DNA of 64,000 nt, taken from contig NC_061118.1 of the NCBI RefSeq assembly GCF_002878395.1, positions 89,593,924 to 89,657,923 on the forward strand, read 5' to 3'. Made by a program: the position numbers and the translations under genes. How positions within the stretch are numbered: position 1 is the first letter of the stretch; each line of letters opens with the position of its first letter. Shown here one piece after another: positions 1 to 10,757 of the stretch. The notes below the pieces were generated by a model that saw only the letters and a program-made list of their open reading frames with translations, was not told where the DNA came from and searched no databases. This DNA is from Capsicum annuum. Lineage: Eukaryota > Streptophyta > Magnoliopsida > Solanales > Solanaceae.

Positions 1-661
1 GTTGTACACTTTGGTATCCCGATAAGAATCCAAGACATCACCTGATATCATTACTGGTACACTACATCATTTTTCTCATGATGTATATTGTTTGCTTGAT
101 CCAGGGTCCACCCTTTCTTATGTGACTCCATATGTGGCTATGTCTTTTGGTGTTGATCTAGAAGTTATCTTGGATCCTATTTTTTATTTCTACCTCAGTA
201 GGTGACTCAATTATTTCTAAGAGTGTTTATAAGGGATGTGTGGTATCTATTGGTGGCAAGCAGACCCTGACAGATCTGTGTGAGTTGGATATAGTAAATT
301 TTGATATAATCTTAGGTATGGATTGGTTGCATACTTGTTATGCGTTTGTGGATTATTGGACTCATAGCATTATCTTTAAGTTTCCTAGTGAACTGATTAT
401 ATAATGGGAAGGTAGTTTCACAGCTCCTAGGGGGAGGTTTATTTCGTATCTTAGAGCTCAGAGGTTAATTTCTAAGGGTTGTCTTTATCACTTGGTCCGG
501 GTTAAGGATTCTAACTCGAAAGGCCGCCCTTCTTTGTCTTCGGTCCCTGTGGTTAATGAGTTTTTAGAGTTTTTTTCAGATGATCTTCCTAATGTTCCTC
601 CAGATAGGGGAATAGAGTTTCATATTGATTTTCTTTCGAACAATCGTCCAATATTTATTCC
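1..661 (+). pseudogene. Ty3/gypsy pol fragment: aspartic protease to start of RT linker
   Basis: Partial pol of a Ty3/gypsy retrotransposon, open at the left window edge. The plus-strand translation gives a retropepsin-like active site (LDPGST, Asp codon near 98-100), then the ILGMDWL-type flap-end motif near 313-330 and the WEG/RGRFISYLRAQR linker that precedes RT in Tekay/Del-like elements. The protease would mature the Gag-Pol polyprotein in virus-like particles. One in-frame stop is at 402-404. Another frame change is likely near 180-190, because the text shifts frame there. The reading ends abruptly at about 661, where the RT N-terminus should begin, and a sequence that looks like an LTR start follows. 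It is a remnant with no product expected. Family assignment rests on motif order and is firm for Ty3/gypsy, less so for lineage. Confidence 0.8.
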
Positions 662-663
662 TC

Positions 664-791
664 TGTGAAACACCCAAAAACGTGACCTTTCAAAAAAGAA
701 TTGGTTGATTGGCGATGATCATGATATGTGTTGTTTTGTAATCTTGTTGTGTGTTGTTTCTAAATTATGTAAAGATTTCCATGATGCATGG
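664..791 (+). repeat. Probable LTR start interrupting the pol fragment
   Basis: The pol reading stops and the sequence TGTGAAACACCCAAAAACG begins. This resembles the TGTAACACCC/TGTAATACCCC starts of the other LTRs in the window. Only about 128 bp are present before the Athila/Tat-like element begins at 792. The continuation may lie at 8027 onward, beyond that element. No terminal duplication could be read, so the boundary is approximate. Confidence 0.4.
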
Positions 792-2322
792 TGATAATTC
801 TCAAACTACACCTTCTTACGAGAATGTAAGCGATTGCTATCAATATATAACCCGACTAGGTTGGGATAGAATCCCACAGGGAATATGGTGTGAATTTGAG
901 CTATCTGCGGGTTAATCAACTGATAGTTATTAGTTTCCTGTGAATGGGATTTTTTTGTTAGGTAAAAAATAATTGCTTCTCAATTCAGTGTTTGAAATCA
1001 ATATGATAAGGAAAACCAGAGTTATGTTCACTATGGATGTTCGGATTTGACAAATGGTAGTAACGGCTCAAGATTCTTGTGGTAGGTAGGAACGGCAGAC
1101 TATCCTTGTCAAAGTTATGTCTAAATGTTTCTCAACCCATTTAGACATTTAAACACCTAATTCTCTAGAACTTAGTGAATTTATATGTCATAACAGGATG
1201 TTATCTCAAGTTAATTAATCTTGTTACAACATTAATTATTAAATGGAAGTTTGATGCTTCCAAATCCCTGTTGATAATTCACTTCTTACTAGGGTTGATT
1301 TTTTATCTCAAGCAAATCATTGGTATGCAAGGCCTATTGTTTGCAACTAATAGTCAGAGTATAAAATAATGGAATTAGCAAGAAGTTTCTACCACCGTTA
1401 GAATCTTGACCACTTAGTTACATTACAAACCTAAACCCATAGATCCAACAACTCCGGTTAAGGAAATTTAGTTACTCATAATAAAATAATCAAGACAACA
1501 AGTTGAATTCATAGTTTGATATATGAACTTACAGCAAGATGAATAGCAACAAGTGTTTCTCAGATTTGACTCACAGTAGAAAATCCCAAAACAATTGTAA
1601 TAATCTCTCCAAAAATAATTGTAAAGTTCAAGTCAAAAAACTAGAGAGAAGAGATTCTCAAAATGTTAGTTCCCCCTTCTTTTTTAGAAAACCCTTACAT
1701 ATACTTAAAATACTTCATATTAATTATGGAAACAAAATCATAGATCACTGTATTTTCTCGGACAGGCAACGATGTATGTGATGGCTTATCAGGAGTCTGA
1801 CGACTTATTAGGAATGTCGTCGACTCCTCTTCACTTTTGACAATCTCTGCCTTAGGTTGACAATGATATGTGATGGCTTATCAGACATGTGATGACTTAT
1901 CAGAATTGTCATCACATCTTTACTTCAAATCCCATTCCCTGCCTAGGCCTAACGATGAGCCTAACAAATTATCACACTTCTAACATCATATCACAGATAT
2001 CATCACGAATTCCCACTGAAGCCCATTCTCTATCTAAGCCTAATGACGAGCCAGACGGCTTTTCACACTTCTGACAGCCTATCACAGATGTCATCTTGAA
2101 TTCTAGCCGAATCCCATTCTCTGTCTAAGGCTAACGACAACTCTGATAGCTTATCACAAGGCTGATGAATTATCAGACAAGTCATCAGCTATACTTCCCT
2201 CTCTACTTGCTCAGAAATCAACTCTTTACTTCTATTATTGTTGGTTCTCTTGTATCTTGACTTTTACTGCAATATCAAATAGAGAATAATAAAAAATGAC
2301 AAAAGTTTCTTAAATCCTTGCA
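792..2322 (-). repeat. 3' LTR of the Athila/Tat-like element
   Basis: In plus-strand view it begins TGATAATTCTCAAACTACACC and ends CTTGCA. It matches 6499-8026 along its whole length with scattered substitutions and small indels. In element orientation it carries the 91-bp tandem block, then repeated GATGACTTATCAG-type motifs (about 1776-1925), then a TATA-like TATATG near 1692-1700. That places the repeats in promoter-proximal U3. I see no clear polypurine tract next to 2323. Confidence 0.85.
1931..2203. repeat. 91-bp tandem repeat inside the LTR, three units
   Basis: The phrase CCCATTCYCTRYCTAAG recurs at 1931, 2022 and 2113, exactly 91 bp apart each time. Each unit also contains ATCACACTTCTRAC and TATCACAGATRTCATC. 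The third unit is partly diverged. The same array is in the other LTR at 7634, 7725 and 7816, again 91 bp apart, so it predates insertion of the element. Confidence 0.9.
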
Positions 2323-3728
2323 ATTATTCATAGTAAAAATTCTCAAATGTCTTATCATCTGCTTACACATCAACAACCCCAACTTAAAATAATTGTTTGT
2401 CCTCAAACAACTAAAATACAACCAAGAGGATACAGAGTACATTCGGCAGTCAACCATCCATATTATCTCAAAACATCTTCACCATATCCAAGGTCAATTA
2501 ATTTAAAAATAACAACTGTGTATATTATTGAAGAACAATAATGCAACACACAGGAATCAAGATATGGCATCAATTCAACAACAATAACCATGCATGTACC
2601 AAGATTACACTATCCAAACAAGTTAGCAACTATCAATGTAACCAGTATGCCCTCACTACAAAGAACACTCCACTTATGTCAGACATCACATATGTAACCA
2701 TGGGGACAATCAAAAGACACTCACTCTCAGAATGAAGTTCCAGTCAATGTATGCCAAATACAATAGGCTTGCCCTTATTTTCATTACCAAGTTTTTCAGA
2801 TAGGTCAGCTAGGATCACTATAGATCTTCTTTTTGGCTTGTAATGTAGGCTAGGGGCTGGTATGATACTCGATGATATTTAAAGTGACTAAGCCTCCTTG
2901 ACACTACACTAGCTTCTGGGGTCTCACTTATTAACCTTTTTCTATTCTTCTCTTTTCTTGATCACACATATTCAGGATGGGTGCAGTCTTTTCTACAATC
3001 ACTTTTTTTTCACAATTTTTCTTTTCTTGTTCTTTTCCACCGCACCCAGCTTTTTATTATTTTCTTTTATTCTTCCTTTATTCATACTCATTCTACATCA
3101 TGCACCCTATGATAGCCACCCTCAACATAGGCCATTTACCTAAGTCAAGGTGTACAGTTTCTAAGGAAGAATAGGGCCAAAATAGGTTCATTATGATATA
3201 AATAAGATGGTGATAGGTATCATAAAAAAATAGGCTATTCAGGCTCAAAATAGGGATCAAGGGATATTATGCATACAGGAAAGGTCATTTAGGCTAAAAG
3301 TGGGCTAATATTAAAATGGCCTATGATCCTTTCCTAACCCCTATCCTTCAATCTAGGTAAGACTAATCGGGAATGTTCTGAATTCAACATACAAAGGGAA
3401 CTAAGTAAGATCTCACACGCACATGGAACATAAGTATATCACAAGTTACTACGTATCCAGTTCATGTAATTGTTTAGCAATGATTATCAAGTGACTAGAA
3501 CTGATACCATAACAAGATACATAGTGGTCACAATTAGATACAAATCACACAGTTAAACAATCAGACCATTTGTGAGGTGTTCACAAAATAATAAAACCAT
3601 TTTAAATGCCTCAGGTACTTTAATTTCTCCTATTCAACTACAAAATATTACAACAACAACTTACCCTACACCCTTAACTTAAAAATCAAAGAAAAATTGA
3701 ACTAAGGGTTAAGGTATACTTGGAGTAG
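2323..3728. other. Non-coding 3' part of the Athila/Tat-like element
   Basis: Internal DNA between the 3' LTR and the post-pol signature. It is AT-rich, with poly-T/poly-C stretches (2990-3100) and no reading frame of retrotransposon character. Short open frames here show no recognisable motif. It corresponds to the long 3' untranslated spacer typical of Athila/Tat elements. Confidence 0.6.
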
Positions 3729-3736
3729 ATCAAGCA

Positions 3737-3785
3737 TAGGGATCATGGGTTGCCTCCCATGTAGCGCCTGATTTAACGTCGTGAC
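3737..3785 (-). other. Conserved Athila/Tat post-pol signature
   Basis: On the minus strand this reads GTCACGACGTTAAATCAGGC followed by GCTACATGGGAGGCAACCCA. This conserved stretch normally follows the pol ORF in Athila/Tat-type elements. Here it lies only about 150 bp after the protease, which shows that the RT-to-integrase segment is absent. A diverged copy of the same motif lies at 11034-11075 on the plus strand. Confidence 0.6.
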
Positions 3786-3941
3786 ACAACTTAGATATCT
3801 CGATTACCTTAGACTTTATTAAGATAGATAGTAGCAATACTTTCGATCGAGTATTTTGGACCGATATAAAGTTTGACTTCATTGCCCATTTACCATGAAG
3901 ATGCTGCCGTCTTTTCCATCTTCATTAAACATATCCACAAT

Positions 3942-4380
3942 TTAAAAAACACTCATCTCCTTTTGCTGTGTCATGGATGAATGTATTTCAAATCTTGCGT
4001 CTTTGTTATTGGACTTGAACTTTAGCTTATTCAGCTCCATGTCCACTACTAATCTCCCAGTATCAAGGAATAGTCTACCCAAAATGATGGGTATTTTAAA
4101 ATCCACCTCATAGTCTAGGACTACAAAATTAGTAGGAATAATAAAGTCGGCCACCTTTACCAATACATCATATAATATTTCTATTGGCCGTTTTGCAGAC
4201 CTATCCACCATCACCAACCGCATGTTTGTTAGGGTAAGATTCCCCAAACCTATCTTTTTATACACGGATAGCGGCATCATATTTATGCTCGCCCCCAGAT
4301 CACATAGGGCCTGGGTAAAATTGGGAGACCCAATTGTACATGGAATAGTGAATGCTCCACGGTCGTCCTTTTTCTATACT
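3942..4380 (-). pseudogene. Athila/Tat-type aspartic protease domain
   Basis: Retropepsin-like protease of the Gag-Pol polyprotein, minus strand. The translation holds the active-site block CDLGASIN (Asp codon at 4299-4301), then MMPLSVYKKIGLG, an RSAKRPIEILYDVLVKV strand and the IILGR/PFL-type end motif (IILGRLFL). The frame is open from the active site to 3942. The segment upstream of it carries a stop near 4378, so the domain is no longer joined to gag in one open frame. In functional Athila/Tat elements RT follows directly. Here the post-pol signature follows instead. The catalytic Asp is kept. The fold assignment is firm from motif order. Confidence 0.8.
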
Positions 4381-4599
4381 AAGGATCGTGTAGAAATGGC
4401 ACTATAATGGTGGAGATTATCCTTTGGTTCATAGCTCATTGCTCTTTTCTTTGTCACAAGGTCCTTCATGAATTTAGCATACCCTAGCATTTGCTCGAGT
4501 TCCTCCATCAAAGGCACATTTATTGTTAACTACTTCAATATTGACATGAATTTACTAAATTTCATGTCGTCAACCTTCTTCTTCAATATTTGAGGAAAT

Positions 4600-6303
4600 G
4601 GAGGTGGTGGTCTTGGGAGAGTTTTCACCACTACTTTCTTTTACTTCTCCTTTCCTTGTTCTGGAGCATCATCAGAACCATCCAGCTTCCCAGACTGCAC
4701 TGGACATTCTTCTTTGGGATCATCATCTACTTCAGTCACATTTTCAATCAAACTTTTGCCCACAAAAGTGCCAGGTAGTATTTTACCATTCCTAGTGGTA
4801 ATTTCTATACATGAGCCATCACTTCACAAATTCTGAACCATATCACTTGGTAATATTCCAGTTTTCCTCTAGTTCAGCACTGTAGAGAGTTGGCTCATTT
4901 TCTATTCCAGCTATTTAATCAAAGTGGAGTACAAATTTACCAACTGACTCATAAAGGACAAATCAGTCTTCATGGTAACCACCCCTGAGTTGGTGGCCTC
5001 CACTCCCTTTAACAATTTAGCCATCATGTCCTCTAGGGAAATCTTTTTAGTACTTGTTGTAGCAGCCTTATGATTTCTAGAAGGGACATATAACCTGCTC
5101 TTATCATTATTGCTCCTTCTATTACCTCGCTCCTGGTTCTTATACCCAGCCTTGTCATAGTAAGTCTGACCTTGATTTCCTTGGCTATTTCCTCCAAACC
5201 CCCCCCTAATTATTTGTATAGTTTGCCTATTCTCTTGAGTCAAACTCTATTTTGCTCTGCAATACCACAACCTTTACTTTCTCAGGTTTACCTGATAGTA
5301 AATGCTTGGTTAGCAAGTTTATCTGCGTTTTTAGGTGAGCCATGTCTTGATCATGATCCTTGTCTCTTCTACATTATTCCACAGTCATACCAATAGAAAT
5401 AGTGGGGCTTGCTACCACAGAGTCCTTGTTATGCCATGCCCGACTCTATTTGGTCATTCTCTCAAGCATTTTTGAAGCCTCTAGGAATGTAAGATCAACA
5501 AACAAACCACCAGCAACATTATCTACAATTGGTTTTATCACAGAGTTAAGATCCCTATACAAAGTCTCCATTAAGTGTATGTCCGTCATGTTGTGGTTTG
5601 AATACTGCATCAGCTTCTTTTTGAATCTCTCGCAAGTTTCATGCAAGGCTGCAGTTGGGAGCTGTGTAAAGTTACTGATCCCATCCCTTAACTGTACCCT
5701 CCTGGAAGGTGGGAAAAACCTTTATAGGAAAGCTCCTTTCAACTTTCTCCAGTTGGTTAGAAAATCAAGTGTCAGCTCATTAAGCCACAATGTTGCCTCC
5801 CCAAACAGAGACAATGAAAATAATCTCAAACGGATAGCATTCAAACCCATTCCTGGGTTATCAAAAGATTTACAAATAGTGATAAAGTTCACCAGATGCA
5901 AGTTCAGATCATCCCCAGGAAGGCCACCAAACAACCCTTTCAGATTAAGGAGTTGAATTATAGTATTCATAACATTGAATTTTGCCCCAGGTGCTAACGG
6001 TGGAGGAATAATTGCACCCGTTGCACCTTTTCCATCCATTCTATCATCATCACCATCGTTGAGGTTATACTGGACCGGCTGGTGATCTTGCCTTCCTTAG
6101 AAAAGACAGTTCCTGTTAGCAATATATTATACTAGTGTAGCTATTTGCTCTGCACGCCTTGGGTTACCAAGGTTTAGAAACTCCTTATATCCCAAGTTTT
6201 CATCCTCAGGATTTGGATGCCGTACTTGTTGAAAGTCATTCTGCACATTCACCTAAGCTTTAGCTAAGGTTGCTAACCTGTCAGCCTCCTACTGGTCTAC
6301 CAT
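4600..6303 (-). pseudogene. Athila/Tat-type gag
   Basis: Structural Gag protein of an Athila/Tat-like element, minus strand. The likely start is the ATG at 6301-6303. Read in segments, the translation shows the LGYKEFLNLGNPRRAEQ leader (about 6150-6240) and then the retrotransposon-gag capsid core (5722-6039) with GLFGGLPGDDLNLHL, AIRLRLFSLSL and EATLWLNEL. A helical part follows (5446-5646), then a basic Gln/Asn-rich tail (4911-5243) with a coiled-coil-like SLEDMMAKLLKG segment. Several stops and at least one frame change break it, for example between 5243 and 5446. No CCHC zinc knuckle is evident. It would have formed virus-like particles around element RNA. It is now a pseudogene. Confidence 0.8.
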
Positions 6304-6476
6304 TTTGTCGATTAGTTGCGGTTCCGGATTAAATAGTAATAATGGTTCTCCAAAACTTTTGGTTCTTGGAATGCACCATAAAAGTCTTGCAGCAAACAAA
6401 AACAACAAATAAATGTAAAACTAGGAAACTTGACTAACAGTCAATTAGCGCACACAACTTTAATTTACAACCGTAT

Positions 6477-6494
6477 TCCCCAGCAACAACGCCA
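6477..6494 (-). promoter_or_regulatory. Primer binding site, tRNA-Asp type
   Basis: Minus-strand TGGCGTTGTTGCTGGGGA lies four bases inside the 5' LTR. It matches the Athila-type PBS TGGCGCCGTTGCCGGGGA (complementary to the 3' end of tRNA-Asp) except for three C-to-T changes, the pattern expected from decay of methylated cytosines. It sets element orientation and primes minus-strand DNA synthesis. Confidence 0.75.
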
Positions 6495-6498
6495 TTTT

Positions 6499-8026
6499 TG
6501 ATAACGCTCAAACTACACCTCTCTTATGAGAATGTAAGCGATCATTGTCAATATATAACCAAACTAGGTTAGGGTCAAATCTCACAGGTAATATGGTGTG
6601 AATTTGAGTTATCTGCGGGTTAATCAACTGATCGTTATCAGTTTCCTATGAATGGAGTTTTTTGGAAAGGTAACAAATTATTACTTCTCAATTGAGTGTT
6701 TGAAATCAATATGATAAGGAAAACTAAAGTTATGTTCACTATGGGTGTTGGGATTTGATAGACGCTAGTAATGGTTCATATTCTTGTGGTCGGTAGGAAT
6801 AGCAGACTATCCTTATCGAAGTTATGTCTAAATATTTCTCAACCTATTTAGACATTTAACCACCTAATTCTCTCGAACTTAGGGAATTTATATTTTATAA
6901 CAGGATGTTTTCTCAACTTAATTAATCTTGTTGCAGTATTAGTTATTAAATGGAAGTTTGATGCTTCTAAGTCCCTATTGATAATTCACTTCTTACTAGG
7001 GTTGATTTCTTATCTCAAGCAAATCACCGGTAATCAAGGCCTATTGTTTGCAACCAATAGTTAGAGTATAAAATAATCGAATTAACAAAAAGTTTTTACC
7101 ACCGTTAGATTATTGAACACTTAGTTACGTTACAAGCCTAAACCCTTAGATCCCACAACTCGGGTTAAGGGAATTTAGTTACTCATAATAAAAAAATCAA
7201 GACAATAAGTTGAATTCATAGTTTGATATATGAACTTACAGCAAGATGAATAACAAGTATTTCTCAGATTAGATTCACAGTAGAAAATCCCAAAACAATT
7301 GAAATAATCTCTCCAAAAATAATTGCAAAGTTCAAGTCAGAAAACTAGAGAGAACAGATTCTCAAAACTCAGTTTCCCCTCTTTTTTTAGAAAATCCTAA
7401 CATATGCTTTAAATATATCAGCCTAATTATGGAAATAAAATTATAGATCACAGTATTTTCTCGGATAGGTGACGACATGTGTGACGACTTATTAGGAGTT
7501 TGACGACTTATTAGGAATGTCGTCAACTCCTCTTCACTTTTGACAATCTGTGCCTTAGGTTGATGATAAGATGTGATGGCTTATCAGACATGTGATGACT
7601 TATCTAAATTATCGTTGCTTCTTCACTTCAAATCCCTTTCCCTGCCTAAAACTAACGATAAGCCTGATAGCTTATTACACTTTTGATAACCTATCACAGA
7701 TGTCATCACAAATTCTAGATGAAGCCCATTCTCTGTCTAAGCCTAACGATGATCCTGACAGCTTATCACACTTTTCACAGCCTATCACAGATGTCATCAT
7801 GAATTTCAGCTGAAGCCTATTCTCTGTCTAAGGATGACGACAACTCTGATAGCTTATCATAAGGCTGACGACTTATTAGATAAGTCATCAGTTATACTTC
7901 CCTTTTTACTTACTCAAAAATTAACTCTTTTACTTCCATTATTGCTGGTTCTCTTGTATCTTGACTTTTACTACAATATCAAATAGACAACAATAAAAAA
8001 CGACAAAAGTTGCTTAATACTTTGCA
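6499..8026 (-). repeat. 5' LTR of the Athila/Tat-like element
   Basis: Direct copy of 792-2322, beginning TGATAACGCTCAAACTACACC and ending CTTTGCA in plus-strand view. It contains the same 91-bp array (7634-7905), the GATGACTTATC motif cluster (about 7480-7610) and a TATA-like segment near 7400. In element orientation it drives transcription toward lower coordinates, into gag. Confidence 0.85.
7634..7905. repeat. 91-bp tandem repeat in the 5' LTR
   Basis: Units start at 7634, 7725 and 7816, giving the same 91-bp period as in the 3' LTR. The third unit is diverged. Each includes TATCACAGATGTCATC followed by a conserved CCCATTCTCTGTCTAAG. Confidence 0.85.
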
Positions 8027-9839
8027 ATTGAGGTGTGTACTAGTGTATATTCTTGTTTTAACTTATTTCATTGACAAATAATCCTAATTAAGGAAGAAGT
8101 GGAACACCTATACTTTGAACTATTGAGAAATAACTCCTTTTGGTGTCTCTAGGGTGGATACGGTTTGAGGAATTGAGTCATACCCTTAGTCATGACTCAT
8201 AGCGTTCTACCCTCCCCTTTTATACCTTAAGAATTATATTAAGGTAGCATACTATCTCTTATATGACAAGGCCATCCCTTGGTCGAAACCATGTATACGA
8301 GTATTATACTACATGGTCGCATAGAGTGAAGACAAAACCTAGAGGGGACTATTTTAGTCATGGGTTAATCTTATGAGTTAGAGATTGAGTCGTACCCTTG
8401 GTTATAACTCAAGGGTGCCCTTTCATACCCAAAATAGTATGGTTGACCTATGAGAAGCCTAGGGTATGAGGTAGGGTTTCACTCATATCCTAGGTCACGA
8501 TTGCGATGTGAACCGTAAGGGGGAGATGTGCCCCTGCACGTGTCAATTTTCCAGCATTTAACCAAGGACCTTTTGGTCATTTCCCATACCTAAAACCCTA
8601 ATTCCTTGAACTATATAGGGAATGGTAGCCTCATAAGTCTTTATTCAGAAGACTCAAACACTTTTAAATACTTAAAAAGGCTCTTGAACCAAGATTGGTG
8701 GCTAGTGTTTGGAGGTGTTCATCTAGTGTTTAGGAAGAGGTCAAGTTTGTTGATGATTCAAGTTCTTTATGGAATGTATCTATTCCCCTCTTTAATTAAA
8801 TCTGAACCTATGTGTTTTACACTTCAATTAGTAAGTGTACATGGTGGTTTTGAATCAACTGTAAAGGGTTTTACTACCTTGCAATGAATAATGTTGATTC
8901 TTGTTTATACTTGTGTTGATACATGTTATTGATGGTAGAATGCATATGTGGATGCTTGTTGTATGTTTTTTAACATGAGGGTATTGAGTAATCCCAGTCT
9001 TGGTGATATCTATCATGAAAATGACCTTGATATAAGTATGCACAAAAGGTTTTTGTGAAAATATCAAAGAGAAATGCCTAGGTACATGTGTGTGGTGTAT
9101 TGAGTTAGGGAAATGGCGTAATGAACATTAATAATTTTTAAATGGTATGTTAAAGTTATTGGTAACCATGCATTACATATTTGGTGATATTTTTGGATCA
9201 ATGACTAATAAGGGCTTGAAACCCTAGACATGAAAATGAATTTATTGTGTGTGTTGAGCCTAAATATAGTTAGAATATGGTGAAAACTTTTTTATGAATT
9301 ATGGATGGATATTTGGGGTTTAAGGATGATAAATGTAATTATTGATTGTTGAATCAAGGAATATGGGATATTGATATGATTAATGGTTAAATAGTTATGT
9401 AATGGTCAAATGTGCATCTATTGAAATGGCTTAGTGGACATGAATAAGTTATGATAATTCCTAAATTAATATGAATACTTGTGGATGGTTGGTAAAGGCC
9501 TTGTTGTCCATGTATTGATTTATTGTGATTGCTTTGTAAAAGGTTGCTATAAACCTTGTTAATCATGTAATAAATTAGCCTATGACTTTAAGTGGTATGA
9601 TGGCCCTATAAGTATGAACGGTTGATGATTGAGGTTGTGTTGATATTGTTGGCCATGTAATTTTTTTAACTATGACCACATTGGTTTGATAACTAAGAAG
9701 AGGGATTCAATTCCCTGAGCTCGATCTTTAAATTATGTGTGGAACTAAAGGGTTGTATAGGGGTGTTAGTGCAAGAAAAATATCTCCTTGAAGACCTTGT
9801 GGTGTTGTGTGGGTCTTGATGACCATAAATTAACTTGTG
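8027..9839. other. LTR-like non-coding DNA
   Basis: I see no gene here. The stretch has the feel of a gypsy LTR leader: the GACTTTTGGTCATTT / AAAACCCTAATTCC phrase near 8570-8605, with TATATAGGG near 8612, resembles the TATA and leader parts of LTRs elsewhere in the window. Repeated phrases GAGTCATACCCTTAGTCATGACTC (8165-8190) and GAGTCGTACCCTTGGTTATAACTC (8390-8415) form a loose internal repeat. It may be the continuation of the LTR start at 664-791. The open frame at 8606-8887 has no family features. Confidence 0.4.
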
Positions 9840-10202
9840 TTATTAAAGTTCCATTTCGTGATTAAAGTTCTATAGCCAATCTAATATGATGGTTCATGAT
9901 TAAAGTTCTATTTTATGATTAAAGTTCCATAGCCAATCAAACATGATGGCTCGTGATTAAAGTTCCATTGCTAATCAAATAGGATGGCTCATGATTACAA
10001 ATCCATCTCGTGTTTAAAGTTCCATATCCAAACAAATATGATGGCTCATACTTAAATTTCCATATAGTGATTAAAGTTCTATAGCCAATCAAATATGATG
10101 ACTCGTGATTAAAGTTCCATAGCCAATCAAATATGATGGCTTGTGATTAAAGTTCTATTTCATGATTAAAGTTCCATAGCTAATCAAATATGGTGGCTTG
10201 TG
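9840..10202. repeat. Composite tandem array of 19- and about 38-bp units
   Basis: About nine copies of GATTAAAGTTCCATAGCC or GATTAAAGTTCTATTTCAT alternate with AATCAAATATGATGGCTCGT. Short units of about 19 bp and long units of about 38 bp are mixed in irregular order. Substitutions such as TTCC/TTCT separate the copies. It ends sharply at about 10202, where Athila/Tat protease coding begins shortly after, so a rearrangement breakpoint is likely here. Spacers are part of the repeat unit, so this is not a CRISPR array. Confidence 0.85.
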
Positions 10203-10274
10203 TACACCAAGTATGTAGGGTACACCCAAGTAAACCAAGTACTTAAAGGATGTGGTGACTAATAAAAAAAAGAA

Positions 10275-10757
10275 GAATGACATTGGGATGGTGGCATTGG
10301 CAGAAGAATGTAGTTCGGTGGTACTGAGGAAGATGCCAAAAAAGTTGAAAGACCTAGGGAGTTTCACCCTCTCCATATGAATTGGTGAAAATGAGGTGGT
10401 CCACACATTAAGTGACTTGGGGGAGAGCATAAATTTATTACCCTTATCTATTTTAATACTCTTGGATTGGGAAATTCGAGGCCATGTTCTACGGTGATCC
10501 AAATGGCACATAGAACCAGAGTATATCCCAAAGGAATTATTGAAGGCGTCCTCATTAAGGTTGGTAAGATCATTATTCCTACTAACTTTATTGTTCTAAC
10601 TTATGACGTAGATGACAGGGTACTGATCATACTAGGGCATCCATTCTTGGCGATTGAAGGGGCACTAATTGATGTTAAAAAAGGCACTCTAAAAATGAGA
10701 CTGGATGATGAAAATATGGTATTCAAAGTATACAAAACATGTAATCCAGCTTCTTAA
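10275..10757 (+). pseudogene. Athila/Tat-type aspartic protease, second copy
   Basis: Plus-strand retropepsin remnant. The translation gives VALAEECSSVVLRKMPKKLKD, then a DLGESIN active site (near 10409-10430), LLPLSI, and, after a frame change near 10460, the clean block RTRVYPKGIIEGVLIKVGKI with VDDRVLIILGHPFLA, ending in MRLDDENMVFKVYK. This matches the Athila/Tat protease order and is a different copy from that at 3942-4380. It is broken by a stop near 10378 and the frameshift. No RT follows: a diverged GTTAAATC..GAGAGGAAACCC post-pol signature is at 11034-11075. No gag could be recognised upstream, where a short-repeat array ends. Confidence 0.75.

Larger units (their letters stand above)
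792..8026 (-). mobile_element. Athila/Tat-like LTR retrotransposon with gag and protease only
   Basis: Complete element on the minus strand. It has two direct repeats of about 1.53 kb (792-2322 and 6499-8026), a tRNA-Asp type primer site inside the right-hand LTR, a gag region (about 4600-6303) and a protease (3942-4380). The post-pol signature of Athila/Tat elements (3737-3785) comes immediately afterwards. No RT, RNase H or integrase motif lies in the 4.2-kb internal part. It would therefore have needed enzymes from another element. Flanks CATGG (left) and ATTGA (right) do not match, so no target-site duplication is seen. The two LTRs differ at many positions, which indicates an old insertion. 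Confidence 0.8.

Noticed and set aside
5360..5956. Plus-strand 198-codon open frame
   Set aside because: It is antisense to the gag capsid core of the Athila/Tat-like element, which has clear family motifs on the minus strand.
8606..8887. Plus-strand 93-codon open frame
   Set aside because: Lies in LTR-like DNA after a TATA-like site and has no recognised motif. Probably chance or an LTR transcript without coding role.
9840..10202. Possible CRISPR-like array
   Set aside because: The spacers are themselves repeated (AATCAAATATGATGGC), spacing is irregular, and the setting is a plant LTR nest.
10155..10511. Minus-strand 118-codon open frame
   Set aside because: Opposite the repeat array and the Athila/Tat protease remnant, whose plus-strand reading carries the DLGESIN motif.
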